Assembly: GCA_020633055.1 (NCBI GenBank)
Contig: JACKEJ010000006.1
Location: 806,001-870,000, forward strand
Direction of reading: 5' to 3'
Length of the DNA: 64,000 nt
Source: Sandaracinaceae bacterium
GTDB lineage: Bacteria; Myxococcota_A; Polyangia; Polyangiales; Houyiibacteriaceae
Both the position numbers and the translations under genes were made by a program. Below the pieces are notes generated by a model. That model ran no database searches. It worked only from the letters and a program-made list of their open reading frames with translations, and had not been told where the DNA came from. Shown here one piece after another: positions 18,255-26,675 of the stretch (positions are counted from its first letter, which is position 1; each line of letters starts with the position of its first letter).

Positions 18255-20041
18255 CCTTCGTCTCCCATGGGGACCCCGCACGCGCAGCGGAATCCAACAT
18301 CACTCGCCGGGCGCGCGGCGTCGGCCAGCGTGGACTCGAACCTGGGGTCTGCCTCACGCCGAAACCAGCCGTCGCCGCGAATAGGACGGAGGCCGTCGCG
18401 TTGCTCGTCGCCTGCCACCCACTCCCGCAGGTTGTCCTGCGTGTGCAAGAGCCCGAAGGTGTTGGCGCTGTCTGCGGGCGCGTTGACGGCGAACACGCGG
18501 AATGCCGCCGTCGGCCCCGCAGCGGAGGCGACTCGCTCCCACTCCGCCGCGCTCGGTAAGCGGCAGCTCTCGCCTAGCCTCGCGCAGTACGCGACGGCCG
18601 CGTTGTACGGCACGCACGAGACTGGCCTGTCGAGGACCGGGACACCGCTCGCTAGGTCTAGGCCTTCGTCGCTGGTGCAGCCCGCCTCGGTCGGCAGCGC
18701 GGCGCAGGAGCCCGTGCTCGCGCAGTTGTTGGCCTCGCGAAACGCCGCGATGGAGACCTCGGTGCGGTCGAGGCAGAAGGGGCCGGAGCCGGCCGCCTCC
18801 GTTCCTGTTCCTGGGATCAAGACCTGTCCGTCCCGGCAGCGCGGCGGCGCGGCGATCGGACGCACCGCGTCCGCGAGCGACAGCGAGGCTCGGTGCTGGG
18901 TCCCGCCCGCGCCCTCCACCCCGGGCTGAGGCGTGCCCGGGGTGCCATGCGCCGGGGCACCGCCGCCGGGGCCGGAGCCACCCCTCCCGTCGATGTGCGC
19001 GCTTACATCGCGCTGCGACCAGCTCATGAACCCGCCGCCGAGCACCACCGCTAGCGCGAGCAGCCCAACGCCGGCGCCTCCGATGACGGCCCGTGTCTGG
19101 CTCGCCGTGTGTGGCTGAGCAGGATGAGGGAACGACTGATACGAGACGACGTCGAAGCCTTCGGCCAAGGCGGCGTAGAACGCGCCGGCGGACGGAAAGC
19201 GCTGCTGCGCGTCCTTTGACAGCGCCCGATGGACGGCGTTCGCGACGTGCGCCGGGAGGTCCGGGCAGTGGGTCTGGATGGGCGCCTCCTTTTCCATCCC
19301 CACCTTCAGAATGATGGCGGCCACGGAGTCCCCGACGAACGGTAGGACGCCCGCCAGCGCCTCGTAGGCAATCACCCCAAGGGAGTAGATGTCGGCCTCG
19401 ATGCCGACGTCCGCCGCGGACCGGATCTGCTCGGGGGACATGTAGTAGGGAGTGCCCATCGCGACGTTCGTGCCGGTCAGCCGCACGTAACTCTCGCCCG
19501 TGACCAGCGTCTTGGACACGCCGAAGTCGACCAGCTTCGGGACCACACCACCCTGCTGGTTTCGGGCCTCCGCCAGGAAGATGTTCTCCGGCTTGAGGTC
19601 TCGATGGATCACGCCCGTCAGGTGCGCCGCCGCGAGCCCCGCGCACACGCCGCGCATCACGTCCACGAGCTCGCGCACAGACATCGGGCCCTCGGCTAGG
19701 CGGTCGGCGAGCGAGCGCCCTTTCAAGAACTCCATCACCAGATAGAAGCCGCTCTCGTCCCGGCCGACGTCGTAGATATCCACGACGTTCTCGTGATCCA
19801 CTGAGGCGGCCAGCTGCGCCTCGCGCAGAAAGCGGGCCACCGCCTGCTCACCGTCGGCGAAGCCCGGGAGCAGCCACTTGATGGCGACCCTGCGCCCCGT
19901 GACGTTGTGCCGGGCGACGAAAACTGCGCCCATTCCGCCGCGGCCGATCTCGCGCTCGACGATGTATCTACCGGCGATTGTAGCGCCAGGCTGGGGCAGG
20001 GCGGCCTGGAGGGCTGGGTGGGGGGTCATTCCCTGAGTCAT
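18251..20041 (-). CDS. Membrane Ser/Thr kinase with C-terminal FGE/SUMF1-like domain
   Basis: 596 residues. The cytoplasmic kinase domain (about 25-310) is complete: glycine loop GRGGMGAV at 33-40, Lys55, HRDLKPEN with Asp148, DFG at 172-174, and MSPEQ at 201-205. One membrane segment follows (GGAGVGLLALAVVLGGGF, about 335-352). After a Gly/Pro linker comes a formylglycine-generating-enzyme/SUMF1-like domain (about 415-596; FCLDRTEVSIAAF, CRLPSAAEWE, GFRCAC), expected outside the membrane as a sensor or ligand-binding module. In this family such domains on kinases are usually non-catalytic. It is translationally coupled to the Sel1/five-repeat protein, so that protein is a candidate ligand or target. 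Confidence 0.92.
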   Translation of the reverse strand: MTQGMTPHPALQAALPQPGATIAGRYIVEREIGRGGMGAVFVARHNVTGRRVAIKWLLPGFADGEQAVARFLREAQLAASVDHENVVDIYDVGRDESGFYLVMEFLKGRSLADRLAEGPMSVRELVDVMRGVCAGLAAAHLTGVIHRDLKPENIFLAEARNQQGGVVPKLVDFGVSKTLVTGESYVRLTGTNVAMGTPYYMSPEQIRSAADVGIEADIYSLGVIAYEALAGVLPFVGDSVAAIILKVGMEKEAPIQTHCPDLPAHVANAVHRALSKDAQQRFPSAGAFYAALAEGFDVVSYQSFPHPAQPHTASQTRAVIGGAGVGLLALAVVLGGGFMSWSQRDVSAHIDGRGGSGPGGGAPAHGTPGTPQPGVEGAGGTQHRASLSLADAVRPIAAPPRCRDGQVLIPGTGTEAAGSGPFCLDRTEVSIAAFREANNCASTGSCAALPTEAGCTSDEGLDLASGVPVLDRPVSCVPYNAAVAYCARLGESCRLPSAAEWERVASAAGPTAAFRVFAVNAPADSANTFGLLHTQDNLREWVAGDEQRDGLRPIRGDGWFRREADPRFESTLADAARPASDVGFRCACGVPMGDEG

Positions 20042-20139
20042 CGGAAACTCCCTCGTGGTCGGTTCGTGAAGGTGGAACCAATAGCACTTGTTCAGCCGCC
20101 ACGCCTATCCCCCGATTGTGGGACGCGCTGGGCGCCATT

Positions 20140-20640
20140 TCACAGAACCGGGGTTCTATTTGAACGGGATCCGAACCTCGCTAACTCGCAGGCAAGTACG
20201 TCTAGACCAAGACTGTGGCGCATGAGCTCGGCCCACGCGGTGTTGCGGGCGCGGGAGGAGGCGGACTTCACCGCTCTCTTGGAGCCGATGACGGAGGGGC
20301 GTTGGTAGCTGACGGCTTGTTTACGCAGGCGGGCGTTGGCGCCGAGGATGCCCCCGTACAGGAGGTTGTTCGCGGCGGGCGGGGGGACCAGCGCCACCAG
20401 ACGGTCGATGAAGCGGTCGCAGCTCATGCGGATGTGGGTGGTACCGTCGCGCTAGCCTTGAGCTCGAGGACTACGCCGTCGGGGGTCAGGGAGAGGCGCT
20501 TCTCTTTGAGCGGCGGGCGCAGGATGTAGCGGACCATGCGCTCGAGTTCCGCGCGCGCGCCGGCGCCCACTCGATTTCTCACGAAGTTGGGGCTGGATGG
20601 GCGAGCGCATGTACTGGTCGTCACCCACGGTCGCGCGCAG
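20140..20640 (-). pseudogene. IS91-family (Y2) transposase fragment, frameshifted
   Basis: Two minus-strand frames together spell the C-terminal part of the IS91-type transposases common in myxobacteria. LERMVRYILRPPLKEKRLSL and TPDGVVLELK are in one frame (down to about 20450). DRFIDRLVALVPPP, LLYGGILGANARLRK and AWAELMRHSLGLDVLAC are in the next. A frameshift near 20440, lost zinc-knuckle cysteines at the end and no recognisable N-terminal catalytic part show it is dead. It marks a past rolling-circle-type insertion. Confidence 0.75.
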
Positions 20641-20839
20641 TATTCGTGGGTTATCGCTGTACGTCAGCATGAGCACACGCCGGGTGAACCACGTTCGGTG
20701 CCCTGAGGTGGTCTGCGAACAGCCCCACGTGACCCACGTGACCCCACCCGTCCACTCCCAGCCCAGTCGAGCCCTTCACCGTCCCAGGGAACCCCGCCGA
20801 CCTCGGCCGCGCACGCTCCGCACCGACGACCACGTAGCC

Positions 20840-20974
20840 GGCGGGCGGGGGGTGGCCTGGTCAAAGGGCGTTGGGGGGGCCCCGTTTCAAGCGCCTCGGC
20901 GCGCCGAAACGGGGGAGGCACCACAGGGAGCGCCTGCGCGACCGGGCCCGTGACCAGGCCACCCCCCGCCCGCC
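20840..20974. repeat. 135-bp palindromic element with 24-bp perfect inverted ends
   Basis: GGCGGGCGGGGGGTGGCCTG plus GTCA (20840-20863) is matched exactly in inverted orientation at 20951-20974. A second nested inverted repeat lies inside: CCCCGTTTC (20880-20888) with GAAACGGGG (20906-20914) around a GC palindrome. It resembles a MITE or REP-type element and could form a cruciform. It lies about 130 bases upstream of glnD. Confidence 0.8.
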
Positions 20975-21107
20975 AAGCAACCAGCTAGCGATCACACACC
21001 AGCGAACCCCGAGGACAAGCGGATTCCCGCCCAGGTCGGCTGCTTGCGGTACCCCCCACCGCTTCTCATACTCCCTCACCGTGCGCGACGTAACGTCCTC
21101 CCCCACC

Positions 21108-23777
21108 ATGGATCTCGGCCGCTTCGCCCCCACACTCGGCCCGACCTGCGGAGGGTACCTGAAGTCGTACCGTGCCCGCTTCGAGGAGGCCGTCCGTCAG
21201 GGCACGCCCGGGGTGGCCGGCGCCTGCCAGCACGCGCGCGCCATCGACGGCCTGCTGAACGCGCTCTACTGCGCCGCCGACGCGGCCGCGCGGCTCGAGG
21301 CCAAGCCCGTCGGCCGCCTCGCGCTGGTGGCGGTCGGTGGATACGGCCGCCTCACGCTGGGCCTCCACAGCGACGTGGACGTGCTCTTCTTGTGCGACGA
21401 CCCGTCCGAGCCCTACGTGCGGCGCGTGTCCGAGGGCCTGCTGTACCCCCTGTGGGACCTGGGCGTGGACATCGGGCACGCCGTGCGCGGCGTGGACGAG
21501 ACCATCCGCCTCGCCCTCGAAGACATCCGCACCAGCACCACCCTGCTGGACCTGCGCTGCGTGGCGGGTGACCGGCACATCGTCGACGAGCTCCACAAGC
21601 GCGGGCAGGAGGAGGTCTTCGAGTCCAACCTGGACCGCTTCCTGGACGCCCTCACGGAGGACACCGAGTCGCGTCACCGTCGCTTCGGTGACTCGCTGTT
21701 CCTGCTGGAGCCCGAGGTGAAGCAGGGGCGCGGCGGGCTGCGCGATCTGGACGTGGCCGAGTGGACCATCCGCGCCCGTCACGGCGTGCGCGACGTCTCC
21801 GAGTACGTGACCTGCGGCGCGCTGGTGGAGCGCGAGGTGGAGCGCCTGGAGGCCGCGCGCGAGATGCTCTGGCGCACCCGCAACCTGCTGCACCTGCGCG
21901 CCGGCCGGCAGCAGGACCGCCTCACCTTCGCGGACCAAGAAGAGATCGCCGAGCAGCTGGGCTTCGTGGACGGCATCTCCCTGGCCGTCGAGCAGTTCAT
22001 GCAGGCCTACTACCGCCACGCGCGCGTGGTGGCCCAGACCACCGAACGCATGCTGGACCGCGCCCGAGCGGTGCGCGAGAGCTCGCACCCGCGCGGCATC
22101 CGCGTGTTCGGCGACGGAACCGTGCAGGTGGGCGGGCGCGTGGATCTCGAGCGCCCCGAGTCGCTCAAGGACGACCCGGCGCTCGCGCTGCGCCTGTACC
22201 GCCGCGCGCTGCGCCACCAGCTCACGCCGCACCCGCAGACGCGCGACGTCATCGCCCGCTCCGCCGCGAACAAGACCTGGCGCGAGCGCTTGCGCCGCTC
22301 CGAGGAGGCCACCCAGCTCTTCGTCGAGATCATCAAGGACGTGGGCGACGCGCCCTTCCGCGGCGGCGCGCTGACCGAGCTGCACGAGGTGGGCCTCATT
22401 ACGGCCATGGTCCCCGAGTTCGGGCCCCTGGTGGGGCGCGTCATGCACGACGCCTACCACGTGTACACGGTGGACATCCACTCCATCCTGGCCGCCGAGA
22501 AGTTCCGTTCGCTCATCCGCGGCGACCACACGGAGATGGGCATGGCCTCGCGCCTGGCCGCCGTCGCACCACGCCGCCTGCCCATCTTCCTGGCCTTGCT
22601 GCTGCACCACCTGGGCCGCGCGTACGGCCGCGGGCAGCAGGCGCGTGGTGCGCAGATGGCGCACGACGTGGCGCGCCGCTTTGGGCTGAGCGAGGCCGAC
22701 GCCGAGCGCGTGGGCTTCCTCATCCGCGAACACTGGAACTTCTACCGCATGGCCACGCAGCGGGACGTGCACGACCGGGCCACGCTGGCCGAGGTGGCCA
22801 AGTCCATCGCCAGCCACGAGGCCCTCAGCGACCTCTACGTCATGACCGTCTGCGTGCTGGGCACCATCAACACGACGGCCATGACGACCTGGAAGTCGCG
22901 CATGCTCGAGGAGCTGTACGTCGCGCTGATGTACTACTTCGAAGAGGGGCACGACCCACGGCAGCGCGTTGCCGACATCCGCGACGAGGTGCGGCGTGCG
23001 TTCGGCGAGGCAACCTCTGCCCAGGTGGCGGCCCTCGACGCCTTCGTCCAGCAGATGCCCGAGCGCTACATGCTCGCCAACAACGTCGAGAGCATCGTGG
23101 CGCACGCGCGCTTCGCCATCGCGCACGAGGCGGACGACGTGGCCGTGCGTCTGGGTCCCGGCCCCGAGGACGATGCGTTCGAGTTGGTGGTCATGACCGA
23201 CGACCGCCCCGGCCTGTTGGCCGATGTGGCGGCGGTGCTGGCGGCCCACCGACTGGGTGTCATCGGCGCCGAGGTCTACGCGCGCGACACGGGCACGGCC
23301 GTGCGGGCCTTCGACACGTTCTTGGTGCGACGCGCCGCGGGGACGGGGGCGATCCCGGCCGACGCCGCGGCGCGGCTCACGCACGACATCCGCGAGCGCC
23401 TGGCCAACCGCGTCAGCGCCAAAGAGCTCATCTCGCGCCCGCCCAAGCCGCCGCAGTGGGCCACGCGCCAGGTGCCCGACGCGCCCACCGAGGTCTCGGT
23501 GGACAATGAGGTCTCGTCCACCTGTACCGTGGTGGACGTGTTCACCCGCGACCGGCCGGGCCTGTTGTCCGTCATCGCGCGCGTGTTCGCGGACCGCGAG
23601 CTGAACATCGTGCTGTCCAAGGTGAACACCGAAGGCGAGCGTGTGGCCGACGTCTTCTACGTGCAGCGGCCCGACGGCAGCAAGGTCAGCGAGCGCGAGG
23701 ACGTCATCGCCCTGCGCGACGCGCTGCGCAACCGCGTGGCGGCGTTTCACGCCGAGCAGGGAGAGAAGCGCGCGTGA
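21108..23777 (+). CDS. glnD: GlnD-type [protein-PII] uridylyltransferase with degenerate HD domain
   Basis: About 889 residues, the usual GlnD length and order: nucleotidyltransferase, linker, HD, two ACT domains. GlnD senses glutamine and uridylylates or de-uridylylates PII. The transferase site is intact (VAVGGYGR near 75-81, then SDVD with Asp89 and Asp91). The HD domain is not: the usual HD is H500-H501 (LLHHLGRA), the GDHS motif is GQQA near 509-511, and the later ADI aspartate position reads CVL. Some His ligands remain (VDIHS, REHWNF). ACT domains start near 691 and 807 (DDRPGLLADVA, RDRPGLLSVIA). Uridylyl-removing activity is therefore doubtful. ATG 21108 is chosen because family similarity begins soon after it. 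Confidence 0.93.
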   Translation: MDLGRFAPTLGPTCGGYLKSYRARFEEAVRQGTPGVAGACQHARAIDGLLNALYCAADAAARLEAKPVGRLALVAVGGYGRLTLGLHSDVDVLFLCDDPSEPYVRRVSEGLLYPLWDLGVDIGHAVRGVDETIRLALEDIRTSTTLLDLRCVAGDRHIVDELHKRGQEEVFESNLDRFLDALTEDTESRHRRFGDSLFLLEPEVKQGRGGLRDLDVAEWTIRARHGVRDVSEYVTCGALVEREVERLEAAREMLWRTRNLLHLRAGRQQDRLTFADQEEIAEQLGFVDGISLAVEQFMQAYYRHARVVAQTTERMLDRARAVRESSHPRGIRVFGDGTVQVGGRVDLERPESLKDDPALALRLYRRALRHQLTPHPQTRDVIARSAANKTWRERLRRSEEATQLFVEIIKDVGDAPFRGGALTELHEVGLITAMVPEFGPLVGRVMHDAYHVYTVDIHSILAAEKFRSLIRGDHTEMGMASRLAAVAPRRLPIFLALLLHHLGRAYGRGQQARGAQMAHDVARRFGLSEADAERVGFLIREHWNFYRMATQRDVHDRATLAEVAKSIASHEALSDLYVMTVCVLGTINTTAMTTWKSRMLEELYVALMYYFEEGHDPRQRVADIRDEVRRAFGEATSAQVAALDAFVQQMPERYMLANNVESIVAHARFAIAHEADDVAVRLGPGPEDDAFELVVMTDDRPGLLADVAAVLAAHRLGVIGAEVYARDTGTAVRAFDTFLVRRAAGTGAIPADAAARLTHDIRERLANRVSAKELISRPPKPPQWATRQVPDAPTEVSVDNEVSSTCTVVDVFTRDRPGLLSVIARVFADRELNIVLSKVNTEGERVADVFYVQRPDGSKVSEREDVIALRDALRNRVAAFHAEQGEKRA

Positions 23778-24811
23778 TGCATCGAACGAGAGGGGTGCGC
23801 CCGGCCATCGTGCTGTGGGTGCTGACGGGGATCGCGGTGCCAGTCGCGTGGGGCTGCAGCAGCGGAGGCTCGACGCAGAGCGTCCACACACGGCTCAGCG
23901 ACGACGTCGACTTCGAGGAGGACGGCGACGCCAGCCACCCGGCCAGCGAGCACGTGCGGGCGGGGGAGGCCAAGCTCGTGGTCGGCGACCTCGAGGGCGC
24001 GCTCGCAGACTTCCGCGCCGCCATCGCAGAGGACGCCGACGACGCGCGGGCCCACCTGGACCTGGGCCTCGTGCTGGAGCTGAGCGAAGCGTACGAGGAG
24101 GCCGAGCGGGCCTATCGCCGCGCCCTCACCATCGACGAGGACTTCCCCGAGGCGCTCAACAACCTGGGGCTGCTGCTGCTGAACACCGAGCGCGCCGCCG
24201 AGGCCACCACCTTGCTGCGCCGCGCCGTCGCGCTGCGTCCGCGCTACGCGGAGGCCACGCTCAACCTGGGGCTCGCGCTCGAGGCGCAGGGGGACGCCAC
24301 CGGCGCGCTGGACGCCTACCGCCGCGCCGCGCGTCTCTCGCCCGACGACGCCTACCCACGCGTGAGCCTGGGCCTCTTGCTGGCCACGCAGGGCGACACC
24401 ACCGCCGCGCAGACGGAGCTCAACCGCGCCCGCTCGCTGGCCCAGGGCGACGCGGCCACGCTGCTGGAGATCGGCTCCGCCCTGCGTCAGCTGGGAGACT
24501 TCACGGGCGCCCAGCAGGCGCTGCGCGACGCCATCACGGCCAACGACGACCGTCAGACCCCAGCCCTGGCCGCCGAGCTGGCCCTGGCGCAGCTGGGCGG
24601 GGGTGACACGGGGGGTGCGCGGCGCACGGTGGAGCAGGCGCTCACGGGCGCGCCCAACGACCCGACGCTGCACATGCTGCTCGGTCGGATCGCGACGGAG
24701 CAAGGCGACGTGCCGACGGCGCGCAGGGCGCTCACCCGCATGCTGCAGTTGGACCCGAATGGTCCTGCAGCAGACAGCGCCCGGGCGTGGCTGGCGGCCC
24801 ACCCGGGCTGA
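23777..24811 (+). CDS. TPR-repeat lipoprotein
   Basis: 344 residues. The start overlaps the glnD stop (TGATG at 23775-23779), so it is coupled to glnD. A lipoprotein signal (IAVPVAWGCSS) is followed by an acidic stretch and about eight TPR units (from about 55 to 340), with typical hits such as ALADFRAAIAED, AERAYRRALTIDEDFPEAL and ALNNLGLLLLN. It probably acts as a scaffold at a membrane surface. TPR lipoproteins of this kind serve outer-membrane assembly or motility machines (for example PilF/Tgl-like), but no specific marker of those is visible. Confidence 0.85.
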   Translation: MHRTRGVRPAIVLWVLTGIAVPVAWGCSSGGSTQSVHTRLSDDVDFEEDGDASHPASEHVRAGEAKLVVGDLEGALADFRAAIAEDADDARAHLDLGLVLELSEAYEEAERAYRRALTIDEDFPEALNNLGLLLLNTERAAEATTLLRRAVALRPRYAEATLNLGLALEAQGDATGALDAYRRAARLSPDDAYPRVSLGLLLATQGDTTAAQTELNRARSLAQGDAATLLEIGSALRQLGDFTGAQQALRDAITANDDRQTPALAAELALAQLGGGDTGGARRTVEQALTGAPNDPTLHMLLGRIATEQGDVPTARRALTRMLQLDPNGPAADSARAWLAAHPG

Positions 24812-24838
24812 GGTTGGCTGCGAAATCCCGCCGCAGAG

Positions 24839-24983
24839 GGGGCACCCCGGACTGAAGAGGCTGTCTCAGAACGGCTAGCTATCCCGAATTAGGGGCACCC
24901 CGGACTAAAGAGGCTGTCTCGAAACCGGCCTCCTGATAGCCGTCCTGAATTAGGGGCACCCCGGACTGATGTCCGGGGCAGCA
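24839..24983. repeat. Tandem GGGGCACCCCGGACT repeats (two units plus a third start)
   Basis: Unit A 24839-24891 and unit B 24892-24952 share GGGGCACCCCGGACTNAAGA, then GGCTGTCTC, a variable middle, and CGAATTA or TGAATTA. A third copy beginning at 24953 becomes the left end of the adjacent inverted-repeat element. Related words recur at 47993-48080. Confidence 0.75.
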
Positions 24984-25204
24984 TCCTTCCGAGCGCCCGG
25001 CTACCGCCGGGCACTCGGAAAAGTCCTACCCACAAGGGGGAGGACTGTCTTGCTCGGCGCCACCGCAAATCCGAGAACGCAGCCGTCCCACCGACCACCC
25101 GACAGCAATCCACGAGACGCAGTCCGCCTCCGCAGGGGGCGGACTTCGAGCACGCGATCACCTGAGATTGCTGCCCCGGACTTCAGTCCGGGGTGCCCAT
25201 ATTC
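24947..25204. mobile_element. MITE-like element with ~36-bp inverted ends and internal hairpins
   Basis: The left end (24947-24983) and right end (25169-25204) are inverted copies differing at a few positions (core GGGCACCCCGGACTGANGTC then CGGGGCAGCA). Inside are three stem-loops: 24987-25000 with 25007-25020, 25022-25031 with about 25037-25047, and AGTCCGCC (25121-25128) with GGCGGACT (25138-25145). No transposase is encoded. A 90-codon minus-strand frame exists but has no recognised domain. A non-autonomous transposon or structured-RNA element fits best. Confidence 0.65.
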
Positions 25205-25243
25205 GGGGATCTGTCCCGCCTTCTTCCTCAGTCCGGTGTGCCC

Positions 25244-25912
25244 CTATTCGGGGACGGGTTCGGCGGGCGTGGGCGCCTCCGGGGGCTCCGCCGCGGCCGG
25301 GTCAGGCGGCGCGGCGCGCTTCTTCAGGCCCACCAGGAACACCTCGTAGCTCTCGTCGCGCGTGGCCTTGGGGCGCACCACCTTGCACTCCTCGTAGCGC
25401 TCCCGCACGGCGCGCTGCGCGTCGGGGAACTCCTTGCCCTGGAAGATCTTCCCGGTGAAGCGTCCGCCCTGCACCAGCACGCGGTCGGCTACGTCGAGCG
25501 CCGTCATGAACAGCTCGTAGCTGCGGTACATGTCCGCGTCGCGGACGCCGCTGGTGTTCGGGGCCATGTCGCTGATGACCACGTCGAACGCGCCGAGCGT
25601 GTCCAGCTGCAGGTCGTGCACGTCCAGTACCTCGATCACGGCGTTGGGGGGCAGGGCCGCGCGGTGCGGCTGGATGTCCACGCCATACACCTTGCCCTCG
25701 AGGCCCACCTTGGTGGCCGCGTACATGGTCCACGAGCCGGGAGCCGCGCCCAGGTCGAGCACGCGCTGACCGCGCCGGAAGAGCCGCACCTTCTGGTCGA
25801 TCTCCTCCAGCTTGTAGACCGAACGAGCAGGAAAGCCGTCGGCTTTCGCGCGACGGCCATAGGTGTCCTGGAGTCGCCGGTTGCCGCCGCCGCTGCGACG
25901 TCGACCAGACAA
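25244..25912 (-). CDS. rlmE: 23S rRNA 2'-O-methyltransferase RlmE (FtsJ/RrmJ)
   Basis: SAM-dependent methylation of U2552 in 23S rRNA, in the cytoplasm. 222 residues; the catalytic core is the usual 200 and is followed by a Pro/Ala/Glu-rich tail. The K-D-K-E tetrad is present: Lys34 (ARSVYKLEEID), Asp115 (VISDMAPN), Lys155 (RFTGKIF) and Glu187 (RDESYEVF). The SAM loop VLDLGAAPGSW is at 51-61. It lies 11 bases downstream of rplC and is probably co-transcribed with it, both serving the large ribosomal subunit. The MITE-like element ends just past its stop. Confidence 0.95.
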   Translation of the reverse strand: MSGRRRSGGGNRRLQDTYGRRAKADGFPARSVYKLEEIDQKVRLFRRGQRVLDLGAAPGSWTMYAATKVGLEGKVYGVDIQPHRAALPPNAVIEVLDVHDLQLDTLGAFDVVISDMAPNTSGVRDADMYRSYELFMTALDVADRVLVQGGRFTGKIFQGKEFPDAQRAVRERYEECKVVRPKATRDESYEVFLVGLKKRAAPPDPAAAEPPEAPTPAEPVPE

Positions 25913-25922
25913 CGAGCTGCTC

Positions 25923-26591
25923 TCAGCCGCGCGGCTGCGGGTTCTTCTTCACCGCGCCGCGGACCGTGACGATGCCGTTGCGGGCACCGGGGACGCCACC
26001 CTCGACGAGGAGGATGCCCTCTTCGTCCATGACCTTGGCGACCTTCAGGTTGAGCATGCTGATGGTCTTGTTGCCGTACTGACCGGCCATGCGCTGACCC
26101 TTGAGCGTGTGGCCCGGGGTCATGTTCATGCCGATGGAGCCACCATGACGCTTGTACTCGTGGGTACCGTGACCCACGGTGCCGGCGCCCGAGAAGTTGT
26201 GGCGCTTCATGACACCGGCGAAGCCGCGGCCCTTGCTGGTGCCGGACACGTCGATGAACTGACCCTCGGAGAACACGTCGGACGGCTTGAGCGTCTGGCC
26301 GACCTCGTACTTGTCCGCCACGTCGGCCGGGACGCGGAACTCACGCACGACCGAGGGGGGCTCGACGCCCAGCTTCTCGTACACGGCGAGCTGCGGCTTC
26401 TTCACCAGCTTCTTGCGCTTGGTGCCGAAGCCAATCTGCAGCGCGCTGTAGCCGTCCTTGGCCTGGGTGCGCTTGCCGACCACCACGCAGGGGCCGGTCT
26501 GGATGGCGGTGACGCGGGCGACTTCGCCGTCCTCTTGGAAAATCTGGGTGTTTCCAAGCTTCTTGCCGATGAGACCAAAGTTCGTGTTCAT
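25923..26591 (-). CDS. rplC: 50S ribosomal protein L3
   Basis: Early-assembly large-subunit protein. 222 residues, typical length, starting GLIGKKLGNTQIF and containing the conserved SKGRGFAGVMKRHNFSG, the HGGSIGMNMTPGHTLKGQRM loop that reaches the peptidyl transferase centre, and the C-terminal LLVEGGVPGARNGIV. rplC is normally the second gene of the S10 operon; here no other ribosomal gene flanks it. Upstream is tatD and downstream rlmE. It has its own promoter candidate at 26676-26703. Confidence 0.97.
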   Translation of the reverse strand: MNTNFGLIGKKLGNTQIFQEDGEVARVTAIQTGPCVVVGKRTQAKDGYSALQIGFGTKRKKLVKKPQLAVYEKLGVEPPSVVREFRVPADVADKYEVGQTLKPSDVFSEGQFIDVSGTSKGRGFAGVMKRHNFSGAGTVGHGTHEYKRHGGSIGMNMTPGHTLKGQRMAGQYGNKTISMLNLKVAKVMDEEGILLVEGGVPGARNGIVTVRGAVKKNPQPRG

Positions 26592-26675
26592 GATCGCGAA
26601 GTTCGTTTTGGGGGCGTTCCGCCTGGTCGCTCTCGCCGCGGCAGGCCCACACAGAGGGTCTGGAAAAGGGTGCGA

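Larger units (their letters stand above)
20042..21107. other. Intergenic region with mobile-element remains
   Basis: This roughly 1.07-kb gap between the kinase gene and glnD holds a decayed IS91-like transposase (20140-20640) and a 135-bp palindromic element (20840-20974), each listed separately. The remainder shows no gene. Its position between a lineage-specific operon and a conserved gene fits an insertion hotspot. Confidence 0.6.

Noticed and set aside
21066..23891. Long open frame opposite glnD
   Set aside because: An antisense shadow of glnD, His/Arg/Gly-rich, with no domain.
24889..25161. 90-codon minus-strand frame inside the MITE-like element
   Set aside because: It overlaps the inverted ends and hairpins, has no recognised domain, and is better explained by palindromic DNA.
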